A stretch of DNA of 64,000 nt from Pseudanabaena sp. lw0831 (GTDB taxonomy: Bacteria; Cyanobacteriota; Cyanobacteriia; Pseudanabaenales; Pseudanabaenaceae), in assembly GCF_016584665.1 (NCBI RefSeq), contig NZ_BBJB01000069.1, positions 42,540 through 106,539 on the forward strand. Direction: 5' to 3'. Both the position numbers and the translations under genes were made by a program. Below are positions 54,425 through 63,449 of this stretch, one piece after another. The notes below the pieces were generated by a model. The model had not been told where the DNA came from, ran no database searches, and saw only the letters and a list, made by a program, of their open reading frames with translations. Within the stretch, counting starts at the first letter, position 1. The number at the start of each line of letters is the position of its first letter.

Positions 54425-55441
54425 ATGGTACTTGTAAATACCGCTCTGACATTACAAGATTTACCTCCCCCACCAGAAGGCAAGACTGGCTGGCCTTGGA
54501 CAGAACAGACAGAAGTATTTCTAGATAAAATGCCTGATGGTTCTGACTGGCCAAGAATTAGTATTGTTACTCCAAACTATAATTATGGTAACTTTATCGA
54601 GGAGACGATTCGTTCAGTTCTACTACAGGGCTATCCAAATCTTGAGTATATAGTTATTGATGGGGGTAGTACAGATAATTCTATTGAGATAATTAGGAAG
54701 TACGAAAAATGGTTGTTCTATTGGGTTAGTGAAAAAGATTCTGGGCAAAGCAATGCGATTAATAAAGGGATAAGCAAATCTACTGGGATAATCTTTAATT
54801 GGATAAATTCTGATGATATATTGAACCTAGCATCTTTATATAATGTGGCATGTATTTGGAGAGAAAGAAACCCAGATATTCTAGTTGGTTCTGGCAGAAT
54901 AATTACTAATAAAAAATGTATCGAATGGATACCGCATCAATCAATTTCAGCATTAGATCTAGCGCTATGTTTTCAGGGTGAAGTCGGGATGTCTCAGCCT
55001 TCAACTTTTTTAAATCTCAATTTTGTCAAACGAGTTGGTGGACTGAGTGAAAACTTTCACTATATAATAGATTATAGCTTATATATCAATCTTCTTGTAA
55101 GTGAAAGTATAAGTAGATTGACAACTGTCAATATGTGTCTGTCAACTGTTAAACTTCATGAAGGAGCAAAGACGGTTTCATCTTGGAGCAAATTTGAAAT
55201 GGAAGCCATTCAAATGCTTTCCAGCGCTATGGCGAAATTTCCAGCAAATGAGAGAAAAGATATTAAACAGCATATATATCAATTATCTGTTCAAGTTGCA
55301 GTTAGAAATGCAGTCATGAATTTAGGATTTGCTGGACTTATTTCTCTCCTAATTTTGCTCTTAAGAAACCCTCTCTTCATGTTCTCGCGATTTTATCTCG
55401 GAGCATTAAAGAATAAATTTGTGGAGGCTACTGGAAGGTGA
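54425..55441 (+). CDS. Glycosyltransferase family 2
   Basis: 338 residues with an N-terminal extension (about 45 residues, LPPPPEGKTGWPWTEQ) before the GT-A core: ISIVTPNYNYGNFIEETIRS, IVIDGGSTDNSIEII, SEKDSGQSNAINKGISKSTG and the metal-binding NSDD. The C-terminus holds a hydrophobic helix (GFAGLISLLILLLRNPLF). It belongs to a three-gene polysaccharide or glycolipid set with the next two genes. The AT content looks higher than in the genes around it, which may indicate transfer. Confidence 0.9.
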   Translation: MVLVNTALTLQDLPPPPEGKTGWPWTEQTEVFLDKMPDGSDWPRISIVTPNYNYGNFIEETIRSVLLQGYPNLEYIVIDGGSTDNSIEIIRKYEKWLFYWVSEKDSGQSNAINKGISKSTGIIFNWINSDDILNLASLYNVACIWRERNPDILVGSGRIITNKKCIEWIPHQSISALDLALCFQGEVGMSQPSTFLNLNFVKRVGGLSENFHYIIDYSLYINLLVSESISRLTTVNMCLSTVKLHEGAKTVSSWSKFEMEAIQMLSSAMAKFPANERKDIKQHIYQLSVQVAVRNAVMNLGFAGLISLLILLLRNPLFMFSRFYLGALKNKFVEATGR

Positions 55442-55448
55442 CATTAGT

Positions 55449-56435
55449 ATGAATGAACTGGTTTCTATTATTATTCCTTGCTACAATGCAGAAAAATGGA
55501 TTGGCGAATGTATTGATTCTGCGCTTTCACAAACCTATAGCCCCATAGAAGTAATTGTTATTGATGATGGCTCTACTGATGCCAGTCTGTCTATAATTGA
55601 AAAATATGGAAATAAAATTAGGTGGGCAAGTTATCCAAATGGGGGGCCAAGTGCAGCTCGTAATCGAGGTTTTCAAATTAGTAAAGGAAACTATATTCAG
55701 TTTATAGATGCTGATGATTACATTTCTCCTGTAAAAGTCAAGGATCAAATAGAGTTTTTAAAAGTTTCAGGTAAAGATATTGTTTATGGTGATTGGTGTT
55801 ATCAGTATCACAATGTTGATAATACGATCCAGCACTCAGATTATAAGACACATCAGCCCGATGAGGATATGGTTTATTATATTCTTAGTGCTAATAAGAT
55901 TCTTCATGGTTCTTGTCTATACAGACGTGAAGTTATTGAAAAAATATTAGGATTTGACGAATCGCTAAGAATTGCTGAAGATTATGATTTTTTACTTAGG
56001 TTAGCATTCTCTGGAGCTAAATTTGGCTATTTAGAGGGTTGCAACTATTTTTATCGTATATATAGCCCAATTACTGCTTCTCATGGACAAGGAATAAAGC
56101 ACCCAAATTCAGTCAAATTTGTTTTAGACAAAACAAGCTTTTACCTAGCACAAAAAAACTTTTTGACTGGTAAATATCGTCATTTACTTGCTTGCAAATA
56201 CTTTCTAGTCGCTAAAAGCTATCTAATGATAGGATCGTTTAAACAATCTAATACTTGTTATGAGATATCTAACAACTTTTCGGAAACACTTAGATTTAGA
56301 TCAGAGGGAAGTTCAAAATTTGAAAAGGCATACAATTTATTTGGTTGGAAAGTCACTTCATTGTTGATGTATGCTTTACAATTCATTCCGAATAGAATGA
56401 ACAATTTAGCCACAAAGTTAAAATGGTTTGGCTAA
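55449..56435 (+). CDS. Glycosyltransferase family 2
   Basis: 328 residues from ATG 55449, which has GGAAGG upstream and follows the previous stop by 7 bp; the longer frame from 55419 would overlap the previous gene. GT-A motifs: VSIIIPCYNAEKWIGECIDS, VIDDGSTDASLSIIE, GGPSAARNRGFQISKGNYIQ and FIDADDYI with the DxD. The C-terminal part is helical. Same operon as the preceding GT, and also AT-rich. Confidence 0.9.
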   Translation: MNELVSIIIPCYNAEKWIGECIDSALSQTYSPIEVIVIDDGSTDASLSIIEKYGNKIRWASYPNGGPSAARNRGFQISKGNYIQFIDADDYISPVKVKDQIEFLKVSGKDIVYGDWCYQYHNVDNTIQHSDYKTHQPDEDMVYYILSANKILHGSCLYRREVIEKILGFDESLRIAEDYDFLLRLAFSGAKFGYLEGCNYFYRIYSPITASHGQGIKHPNSVKFVLDKTSFYLAQKNFLTGKYRHLLACKYFLVAKSYLMIGSFKQSNTCYEISNNFSETLRFRSEGSSKFEKAYNLFGWKVTSLLMYALQFIPNRMNNLATKLKWFG

Positions 56436-56471
56436 ATATTATCTACCTATCATTAGTTTGATCAGTAAGAC

Positions 56472-57038
56472 ATGAAAAATATTTTGCTAACATATACTTC
56501 TAATCTTAAAAGCCATACAGGAAACTTTCTTCTGTACTTTAACAATTATATTTTATCTTACATACCACTATACGCACTAAGAAAGTGTTTCTACGTTAAT
56601 TTATTAGGTCTAGAAATTGGGGTAGGAAGCAATATTTTTATGGGAGCATGGTTTGATTCTAGGAAAAATTTTAAAATAGGGAAAAACAGCATTATCAATC
56701 AAAAATGCCGTTTGGATAATCGTGGGGGATTGACGATAGGTGATAATGTATCTATATCTGCTGAAGTATGTATTCTAACTGCTGATCATGATTTACAATC
56801 TCCTCTATTTACTGGAAGATGTAGAGCAGTAACTATTGAAGATTATGTATTTGTTGGAACAAGATCGATTGTATTGCCTGGGGTAACCCTAGGTAAGGGT
56901 TGTGCGGTTGCTGCAGGTGCAGTTGTTACTAAAGATGTAGAACCCTTTACAATTGTTGGTGGTGTTCCTGCTAGACATATTGCTAATAGAAATGAAAGCT
57001 TGAACTATGAATGCCACTATCCAAGGTCTTTCTTTTAG
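56472..57038 (+). CDS. Hexapeptide-repeat acyltransferase (WbbJ-like)
   Basis: 188 residues of left-handed beta-helix repeats: IGVGSNIFMGAWFDS, IGKNSIINQKCRLDNRGG, LTIGDNVSISAEVCILTADH with the catalytic His of the maltose/galactoside acetyltransferase family, and VFVGTRSIVLPGVTLGKGCA ending VVTKDVEPFTIVGGVPARHI. It probably O-acetylates a sugar of the glycan built by the two preceding transferases. Gap to the previous gene 36 bp. Ends before a large terminator-like hairpin. Confidence 0.9.
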   Translation: MKNILLTYTSNLKSHTGNFLLYFNNYILSYIPLYALRKCFYVNLLGLEIGVGSNIFMGAWFDSRKNFKIGKNSIINQKCRLDNRGGLTIGDNVSISAEVCILTADHDLQSPLFTGRCRAVTIEDYVFVGTRSIVLPGVTLGKGCAVAAGAVVTKDVEPFTIVGGVPARHIANRNESLNYECHYPRSFF

Positions 57039-57072
57039 TTCTGTTATAACCAGTCATGTTAGAACAAAATCA

Positions 57073-57125
57073 AAAAAACAAAAGAAAGTTGCGGTGCGAA
57101 GTACCGCAACTTTCTTTTGTTTTTT
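57073..57125. terminator. Terminator-like hairpin, 23-bp perfect arms
   Basis: Arms 57073-57095 and 57103-57125, loop GCGAAGT, outer A6/T6. It lies 34 bp after the acyltransferase and faces the convergent hydrolase gene, so it could end both transcripts. Confidence 0.78.
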
Positions 57126-57231
57126 ACGTCTTACCAATCCTCAAAAGTGTATCCACACTTTTGAGGATTTATATAAGCCCCAGTATGTTTTGTGAATTTT
57201 CAACATCGCATTGCCATATTGAAAATTGATA

Positions 57232-58293
57232 TCATTCAATACGGGCGATCGCAGCAACAGGCCCACCACCCGAAGGTCCCTGATGTTCGCTACCACCTGA
57301 TACATAGACCATTGGATCTTGAATAATTGAGGCAACTACTGCACCAACCACAGCCCTAGCCATTCTAGTATGGTTAATATCTGAATCATCCATCATCGTA
57401 TGTCTTCTTCCCAAAAGCTCTCCAGATGGATCGGCTTCTGCTTTGGCAAATATATTTACAATCCGATCGCTTGTTTGACCTGTTGAGGAGATCGCTTTAG
57501 TTATGGCTTGAGCATCTAGGGCATGTTGCATCACACTATGACCAATTACAAAATTACTGGTTGATGTCGGAGCATTCCCCAATACTAAAATCTCGCAATT
57601 GCGTAGTTCTACCCCTGCGGAAGTGGAAGCTACTGTGGAATACAAAGCATAGTTTTGGCAGATATCATCTGATGCGAGATCTTCCAATCGAACTTCACCT
57701 AATGCTACCGCAACTCCAAGTGCTGAGGCTCCCCGTGAGTAACCCATTGACTGATAGCTACTTACGGATTTGTTCATAGATTGAGGATCGTGTAGCAGGC
57801 GATCGCGACTAGTAATAAGTGGACATTTAATCTGAACAAAATGTACATCAGCTTTGGCTATTCCTGCGGATACGATCGCCTGATTAACAGCCAAGGCAAC
57901 TTCCTTGACCATCGTTAATGAGCCGATTTCCGCAGAAGTAAAATCACGGGTATGAATCACGCCCAATGTCAAAGCCATACGAGTTGGGATATGTGGTTGA
58001 GAAGGCTGACTAGTAAAAATCGTCAAATGAGGGCTTAAGACTCCCTCAGTGCCCCCAGACATAACATAGACAATTGACTCAGATTGTTCTTTCCCAACAA
58101 AATTTGCGAGATAATTCTTTAAGGTTTGTACCGCAAAGCCGCGTGTGAAGTCATTGACGCAGCCATTTCCTTCTGTCTTACCCAAAATTGCCACAATCTG
58201 TTGCGGATTAATTTCGCCAGATGCGATCGCTGATTCTAGCGCTGTGAGATCATCTGGACTATTTTGAGGAAGCTTATATACGTCAACTTTCAT
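57232..58293 (-). CDS. Cyanuric acid amidohydrolase/barbiturase family protein
   Basis: Ring-opening amidohydrolase of the AtzD/barbiturase family, known only for hydrolysing cyclic ureides (cyanuric acid, barbituric acid). About 353 residues from ATG 58293, the family's usual length. Three repeat domains each end in a Ser-Gly-Gly or Ser-x-Gly turn: YVMSGGTEGVLSPHLTIF, ALYSTVASTSAGVELRNCEI and MVYVSGGSEHQGPSGGGPVA. Lys residues of the Ser-Lys dyads are plausible at KTEG, VQIKCPL and IFAKAEADPSGE. The substrate, cyanurate or a pyrimidine/purine-derived ring, cannot be decided. The frame extends to TTG 58326. Confidence 0.9.
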   Translation of the reverse strand: MKVDVYKLPQNSPDDLTALESAIASGEINPQQIVAILGKTEGNGCVNDFTRGFAVQTLKNYLANFVGKEQSESIVYVMSGGTEGVLSPHLTIFTSQPSQPHIPTRMALTLGVIHTRDFTSAEIGSLTMVKEVALAVNQAIVSAGIAKADVHFVQIKCPLITSRDRLLHDPQSMNKSVSSYQSMGYSRGASALGVAVALGEVRLEDLASDDICQNYALYSTVASTSAGVELRNCEILVLGNAPTSTSNFVIGHSVMQHALDAQAITKAISSTGQTSDRIVNIFAKAEADPSGELLGRRHTMMDDSDINHTRMARAVVGAVVASIIQDPMVYVSGGSEHQGPSGGGPVAAIARIE

Positions 58294-58436
58294 GGAATTT
58301 TGGCTGAATAGATTAGGTGAAGTCAAAAGCTAAGGTGAATTGCTTTTCGTCTAGTATAATAGTCTCACCTTTGCCACCTACCTTGTAAACTGCGATCGCC
58401 ACAGCCATACAGTTTTATCCATTGGTTTATACAGCG

Positions 58437-58470
58437 AGCAAAAAAGCCTTATTTTGCAAGGTTTTTTGCT
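58437..58470 (-). terminator. cysS terminator
   Basis: AGCAAAAAAGCCTT and AAGGTTTTTTGCT pair with one bulge; on the minus strand an A/T-rich run follows. The stem overlaps the end of cysS (stop at 58470), so it is the probable end of that transcript. Confidence 0.65.
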
Positions 58471-59912
58471 TATGTCCTGATCCATCGTGTTGTTCCATCT
58501 TTCTGATCGACTAGGGTAATCCCCAAAGTATTCAGTTCATCCCGAATGCGATCGCCTTCTTGGTAATTCTTCGCTTTCTTCGCCTCAATCCTTTGTTGAA
58601 TTAGCGATTCTATTTCTGTATCACTAATGCTCTCTTCCTTGACTTGGCGATCGCTAACATCCGCAATAAAGCCCAAAATGCTGTTCATATAGCTTAGTGC
58701 TTGCCAATCTTGATATAAAGCTTCGGAACTAGCGACAGTTTTACCCGCATGGGATAGAGAGTTTCTCTCAGCGCGTAATTTTTTGGCTAATTCAAACACA
58801 TGGGACATGGCAACGGAAGTATTAAAATCATCATCCATAGCTTCCTCAAAACTGGCGATCTCATCTATAACAACACTGCGAGATGGGATTTCGACATTTC
58901 CCCAGCCTAACTTTGTACCAAAGTCTGAGGCAAACAACATTCCATCGCGAATTGTCTCCCAACCTTTGGTTGCTGCATTAATTGCTTCTTCCGTAAAGTC
59001 TATCGGTTGACGATATTGCGCTTGCAAAATGAATAAACGGATTGCCATCGGGTCGAAATAGCCAAATAGATCGCGAATAGTTGTGAAGTTATTCAGCGAT
59101 TTGGACATTTTCTCGCCGTCAATATTCACAAAACCGTTGTGCATCCAGTATTTTGCTAGTGGCTTCGCATAGGCGGCTTCTGATTGTGCGATTTCGTTCT
59201 CATGGTGTGGAAATGGCAAATCCGAGCCGCCAGCATGAATATCAATCGTCTCTCCAAGCTCCGATCGCACCATTGCCGAGCATTCTATATGCCACCCTGG
59301 TCTGCCATTTCCCCAAGGTGATTCCCAAAAGGGTTCGTTGGGCTTTACAGACTTCCATAGGGCGAAGTCAAAGGGATATCGCTTATAGGGTTCATGCTCA
59401 TCAACGCGTCCACTTGCTCCTGCCTGCATGTCTTCTAGCTTGCGCCCTGAGAGCTTGCCATAGCTGGGGAATTTCTGCACCGCATAATAGACATCACCAC
59501 CTGAAGGATAGGCATATTCGAGATCAATTAACTGTTGGATCAGGGTAATTATTTCGGGAATCGATTCGGTAGCGCGGGGATAGACATCGGCTTTAGCAAT
59601 ATTTAACTTTGCCATGTCCTCGTCATAGGTGGCGATGTATTGCTCTGCGATCGCCTGCATGGTGGTGTTGCGTTCCTGCGCCCGTTTCAAAATCTTGTCG
59701 TCAATATCGGTAATATTCTGAACAAATTTGACCTGATATTTTGTCGCCAAATAGCGCCGAATCATATCCCAAACTACATAGGCTCTGGCATGACCCAAGT
59801 GGCAATAGTCATAGACAGTCACACCACAAACATACATTTTCACATTCCCCGCTTCGAGGGGAATAAAGTCTTCTTTGTGTCTGGTAAGTGTGTTGTAAAT
59901 GCGAAGGGTCAT
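58470..59912 (-). CDS. cysS: Cysteinyl-tRNA synthetase
   Basis: Class I synthetase that charges tRNA-Cys. 480 residues, standard length. The zinc-binding MYVCGVTVYDYCHLGHARAY contains the HIGH-type motif HLGH, GWHIECSAMVRSELG gives further zinc ligands, HHENEIAQSEAAYAKPLAKYW follows, and the KMSKS loop is DGEKMSKSLNN. The C-terminal DALR-like helical domain (about 335-460) is complete. The start MTLRIYNTLTRHKEDF is typical. Single gene. Confidence 0.97.
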   Translation of the reverse strand: MTLRIYNTLTRHKEDFIPLEAGNVKMYVCGVTVYDYCHLGHARAYVVWDMIRRYLATKYQVKFVQNITDIDDKILKRAQERNTTMQAIAEQYIATYDEDMAKLNIAKADVYPRATESIPEIITLIQQLIDLEYAYPSGGDVYYAVQKFPSYGKLSGRKLEDMQAGASGRVDEHEPYKRYPFDFALWKSVKPNEPFWESPWGNGRPGWHIECSAMVRSELGETIDIHAGGSDLPFPHHENEIAQSEAAYAKPLAKYWMHNGFVNIDGEKMSKSLNNFTTIRDLFGYFDPMAIRLFILQAQYRQPIDFTEEAINAATKGWETIRDGMLFASDFGTKLGWGNVEIPSRSVVIDEIASFEEAMDDDFNTSVAMSHVFELAKKLRAERNSLSHAGKTVASSEALYQDWQALSYMNSILGFIADVSDRQVKEESISDTEIESLIQQRIEAKKAKNYQEGDRIRDELNTLGITLVDQKDGTTRWIRT

Positions 59913-59964
59913 GGGTTTGAGTGTAGTTGAGTATCTAAGAAGCCGCGAGGTAATTATACAGCAA

Positions 59965-60010
59965 AGCCATAGCGTAAGGGCAATTCATGAATTGCCCTTA
60001 CGCTATGGCT
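59965..60010. repeat. Perfect 46-bp palindrome with GGCAATTCATGAATTGCC core
   Basis: 59965-59987 and 59988-60010 are exact reverse complements without a loop. The centre is identical to 39494-39521, the outer AGCCATAGCGTAA arm is unique to this copy. Confidence 0.9.
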
Positions 60011-60028
60011 TGGTCACGAAAAGAGATG

Positions 60029-60079
60029 CAATATTTTCATTAAAAAGGTAGCAAAGCCACCTTTTTAATGAAAATATTG
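60029..60079. repeat. Perfect hairpin, 21-bp arms
   Basis: Arms 60029-60049 and 60059-60079, loop AGCAAAGCC. The start CAATATTTT matches the arm of the hairpin at 48072-48134 (GCAATATTTTGTTAAAAG). Confidence 0.85.
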
Positions 60080-60159
60080 GGGTAGATGTACTTGTCAAAA
60101 AATGCGATCGCGTAGAAACTTTAGCTATAAGATTTTGCAATTGGATTAATATAAATCGA

Positions 60160-60210
60160 AATCCCAAAGATGAGATGTGATGCAATATGCCACATCTCAT
60201 CTTTGAGATT
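60160..60210. repeat. Hairpin, 20-bp arms with one mismatch
   Basis: AATCCCAAAGATGAGATGTG (60160-60179) pairs with 60191-60210. The GATGAG inner sequence recalls the stems of family A copies 1 and 3. Confidence 0.75.
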
Positions 60211-60287
60211 GCCTATCCTAACGAGCCTGATGACAGCCTTAAATTGTAACTAACATCACACTAACTGCTAAGAACTTTGTCAACAAA

Positions 60288-60617
60288 ATGAAAATTTCTG
60301 CACTAAAAATTCTTGCCCTATTTATCAATCTCCTAGGTATTCCTGCTCTTATTTTTACAGGAATGTATGCTTTGGAAGCTCCGATTGTTTTACTTTACGC
60401 ATCAGGAGGAAAAGTAGCTTTCTGGGCGATCGCTGTCTTGGGATTTTGTTTTGTGTTACTACCTATTTTACTTATAGGGGCTGAAATATCTGGCTGGCAA
60501 AATTTTAAACAACGGAAATATATTGATTCTATTGGTGCATATAAATGGGTACTTGCAGATTTGTTATTCATGCTATTTTTTGCAGTCGCCATGAGTGCAG
60601 GTTGGGTAAATAAATAA
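60288..60617 (+). CDS. Small hypothetical membrane protein
   Basis: 109 residues with three hydrophobic segments (LKILALFINLLGIPALIFTG; VAFWAIAVLGFCFVLLPILL; LADLLFMLFFAVAMSAGW). No family recognised. ATG 60288 follows an AT-rich leader without a clear ribosome site. Its 3' end nearly meets the convergent WYL regulator gene (22-bp gap). Real gene likely, given length and a consistent membrane pattern. Confidence 0.6.
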   Translation: MKISALKILALFINLLGIPALIFTGMYALEAPIVLLYASGGKVAFWAIAVLGFCFVLLPILLIGAEISGWQNFKQRKYIDSIGAYKWVLADLLFMLFFAVAMSAGWVNK

Positions 60618-60638
60618 CTGATAAGCTCCACAGTACAA

Positions 60639-61799
60639 TTATTCTGAAACTTCATATAAAGCTGCTAACTTCAGTGCTGCAGAGCGAAAGCGATCGCGCA
60701 AATTCTGTGGCTCTAGTACCTGAGCATTATGAACAAACTGATTTACCCAACGACAAAACTCATTTAGCGATCGCTCTGGTAGCGTAACGATGTAATCGAT
60801 ATACTCAGGCTTTCCACGCCGATCAATCGATTGGGAAATATGTCTTTTCTCTCCCTCTTCGATAAAAGCAATTACGGGTGCAAAAAAACGTACCTTGATT
60901 TGAATATATTCTAGAGTTCCTGCAAGCTCTCTAACTTGGTCAGATGGTTCACCTAGAAACAAACCCCAACCTTTTTTGAACAGATTCATTGCCACAGTTA
61001 AACTTGATTTTTGGAGATCAGTTCCTCTGGGTTGATTAACGACTTGGATCTGGTCAGTGAATCTGTCAATCCTTTCGATTTCTAAATGACCATTATCGAC
61101 ATATTCATAGAGCAAATACCAAGCGATATCGTGATAAATCAATTGCAATGGGAAGACTTGTAAATATCCGATTTTATGGCTATAGGGGTCGGTATATCGA
61201 TAGATAGTGATTGCTTGCCCGATCGCGATCGCGGCTTCAACTTGATCTAAACAATTATAAAGATTGTGGCGATTTTTTTTGATATCCAGCATTTCGTCAA
61301 GATCTGTGTAGATGATTGCTCGATCTATTTGCGATCGCACGGGATAGAGATAGTCTGTAGATTCTAATATTTGTTTGCCGCGCAGTTTCTTTTCGAGGTC
61401 TTGGTAAATACGGATCGCTTGGGGCGATCGCTGATATTTTGCCATTGAGGCTAGGGCATTGAGCGCTACTTGTAGGTCTTTAAAGGACATCACCCCTGTT
61501 CCTAAGAAGTAGCCCCAACGATAAATACGTCGCTCCAAAATGCCATATTTACGGAGTGTAACTAGGTCTTTGCGGAGGGTGGGGATGGAATATTTAGTTA
61601 ATGGAATATTGTATTGTTGTGCTATTTCATAAACTTTTTCTTTGACGGCTTCTAGGGATTCGTGGGCGGATTGGGAGTTATTGCCGATGCGATCTGGGCT
61701 GCCAATTCCAGGGTGATGAATAAAGGTAGCAATTAGAAGGAGCAGGCGATCGAAGGCTTGGCGATCGCTGTAGGAATGCAAGTCGCTAGTCTTAGGCAT
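60639..61799 (-). CDS. WYL-domain transcriptional regulator
   Basis: 386 residues. The N-terminal region has HTH-like helices (DRLLLLIATFIHHPGIG; SIPTLRKDLVTLRKYGILER), and a C-terminal WYL domain follows (about 200-300: ITIYRYTDPYSHKIGYLQVF, PLQLIYHDIAWYLLYEYVDN, IERIDRFT) plus a WCX-type end. WYL proteins often control CRISPR-Cas or phage-defence loci by binding nucleic-acid ligands. It is divergent from the cas10 gene with a 177-bp shared promoter region, so it may control that locus. Confidence 0.88.
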   Translation of the reverse strand: MPKTSDLHSYSDRQAFDRLLLLIATFIHHPGIGSPDRIGNNSQSAHESLEAVKEKVYEIAQQYNIPLTKYSIPTLRKDLVTLRKYGILERRIYRWGYFLGTGVMSFKDLQVALNALASMAKYQRSPQAIRIYQDLEKKLRGKQILESTDYLYPVRSQIDRAIIYTDLDEMLDIKKNRHNLYNCLDQVEAAIAIGQAITIYRYTDPYSHKIGYLQVFPLQLIYHDIAWYLLYEYVDNGHLEIERIDRFTDQIQVVNQPRGTDLQKSSLTVAMNLFKKGWGLFLGEPSDQVRELAGTLEYIQIKVRFFAPVIAFIEEGEKRHISQSIDRRGKPEYIDYIVTLPERSLNEFCRWVNQFVHNAQVLEPQNLRDRFRSAALKLAALYEVSE

Positions 61800-61976
61800 G
61801 GTGTTATGTCAAGTAAATGACGATATTTATTAAAGATTATAAATATACATATAACTACGTCTATGAGTAGTATTTGATTTGTGTAAATAAATAAGAAAAA
61901 TATTTGGATTAATTTGTTTTTCTAGTGAAATACTGATAAATTGCTTTTATTAATGTGTGTGGGAGGTAAGGCGATC

Positions 61977-63386
61977 GTGACGACAGCATTACAAATCAGT
62001 GAGAAGCCGCAAACCCAAGAAACTAAAGATGCGAAATACACGGTGATTACTTTTGCGCCTGTGCAAAGTTTTATCGAGAAGTCTCGTAAGTTGCGAGATC
62101 TCTATGGCGCATCGCAAATTCTCTCGTACTTAAGTTGGAAGATCGTTTGTGCGGCTAATAGTAAAAACTGTGAAGTGATTTCACCTGCGATCGCGATCGA
62201 TGATGTCTCTGAGATGGCTAATGTCGATATTGTGCAGGGTATGCCCAATCGAATTTTAATATTGGGAGATTTCTCGCATAACGATGCTCATAAAGCGTTA
62301 ATAGAAGGCTGGAAAGAAATTGTGACGGCTTGTCGTGGTTGGTTGAGAGATAATTTGCAAATTGATGATGAGGGTTGGTTTAACTCTTGGACAAGATGGC
62401 AAATTCACGCTTGGGAGGTGTTTTGGGGGAGTGGGGACAGTATTCCTTTAGCAATGCGCGATTTGGAAACTCGGAAGTTGCGGCGGGCTTGGACTGTGCC
62501 GAATTGGAACGGTGAAAGTTCTAGTTTGTCAGGGCATGACGCGATCGCTCATCCAAATATGGATAATTTGGGAACGAATGATGCAGAAATCAAAAGATTT
62601 TACAAGAGGCTTGCCGAAGTTCTCGATCCTTCTGGTAACGAGAATGATCGCGCTTACATCAATGAAAATGAGCGATTGAGTATTCCTGAATTAATCAAAA
62701 GATTGGTTACTTATGAGGCGATCGCTAAAAAAATCCATCGCGATCTGTATGCGCCAACCTTTCGGGAAGTGCTTCGCAAAGATGACAAATCTGGTGCGAC
62801 CTATTGGACTGGTTGGTTTATGGGTGATGGCGATAAGGTTGGCGATCATCTCAAGAGGCTTACAGATAAGGCTAGCGTTACTCAGTTTAGCCAGTCTTTG
62901 AGGACTTGGGGTAAGCAATTCCAGATAGATTTTGATGAAAAAGGGCGTGTAGTTTATGCAGGAGGAGATGATTTTCTTGGTGTGATGTATGGGGACAAAC
63001 AGACTCCTAAATTAGATAGTCGTGAAGTAATTGAATGGTTACTGGATTTGCGTGATAGTTGGGAACAAGGAAACCTTGGGATTACGCTCAGTGTTGGTTT
63101 TGTATGGGCGGGGCATAGTGTGCCGCAGCGTGATGTGTTGCAGCATTGCCGCGAGGCTGAGAAATTGGTTAAGAATTTGGGGCGCGATCGCGTGACGATT
63201 CGGATTCAGTTTAACAATGGACAGTTTGTGCAGTGGACTACGCCTTGGAAGTATTTGGAATGGTTGAAGGCTTATCGCGATCGCAATGAAAATACTGGCA
63301 AAGATGCGAATTGGAGCCATGTAAGTAGATATGCAGAATTATTTACACATATTCATAGTAATGGGAAGATTCTAAGGATTACTTAA
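61977..63386 (+). CDS. cas10: Type III CRISPR Cas10 (Cmr2-like), apparently C-terminally truncated
   Basis: Large subunit of a type III (Cmr/III-B-like) interference complex, which makes cyclic oligoadenylates. It starts directly with the palm signature YTVITFAPVQSFIEKSRKLR and has no HD nuclease domain. The palm active site is AGGDDF (about 328-333); a second motif MGDGD is near 284. The protein ends 137 residues after GGDD, so part of the C-terminal domain seems missing, and a transposase gene begins within 65 bp. GTG 61977 is chosen because GGAGGTAAGG lies at good spacing; the frame opens at TTG 61941. No other cas gene or array is visible. Confidence 0.88.
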   Translation: MTTALQISEKPQTQETKDAKYTVITFAPVQSFIEKSRKLRDLYGASQILSYLSWKIVCAANSKNCEVISPAIAIDDVSEMANVDIVQGMPNRILILGDFSHNDAHKALIEGWKEIVTACRGWLRDNLQIDDEGWFNSWTRWQIHAWEVFWGSGDSIPLAMRDLETRKLRRAWTVPNWNGESSSLSGHDAIAHPNMDNLGTNDAEIKRFYKRLAEVLDPSGNENDRAYINENERLSIPELIKRLVTYEAIAKKIHRDLYAPTFREVLRKDDKSGATYWTGWFMGDGDKVGDHLKRLTDKASVTQFSQSLRTWGKQFQIDFDEKGRVVYAGGDDFLGVMYGDKQTPKLDSREVIEWLLDLRDSWEQGNLGITLSVGFVWAGHSVPQRDVLQHCREAEKLVKNLGRDRVTIRIQFNNGQFVQWTTPWKYLEWLKAYRDRNENTGKDANWSHVSRYAELFTHIHSNGKILRIT

Positions 63387-63449
63387 TTGTGATCTAATTA
63401 CTGTGAGATTAATTGCTCCACTTTCCCCTGAAACGACAAAGCTAAGTAG

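Larger units (their letters stand above)
59913..60287. other. Intergenic region with three hairpins
   Basis: No gene seen. It holds a palindrome at 59965-60010 and hairpins at 60029-60079 and 60160-60210. The remaining sequence is unstructured and presumably contains the promoters of cysS and the small membrane protein. Confidence 0.6.

Noticed and set aside
59913..60287. Possible tRNA or small RNA between cysS and the membrane protein
   Set aside because: The stems are simple palindromes; no cloverleaf, T-loop or CCA-proximal pattern is visible.
61800..61976. CRISPR array near cas10
   Set aside because: No direct repeats with regular spacers occur here or elsewhere in the window; only AT-rich promoter-like sequence.
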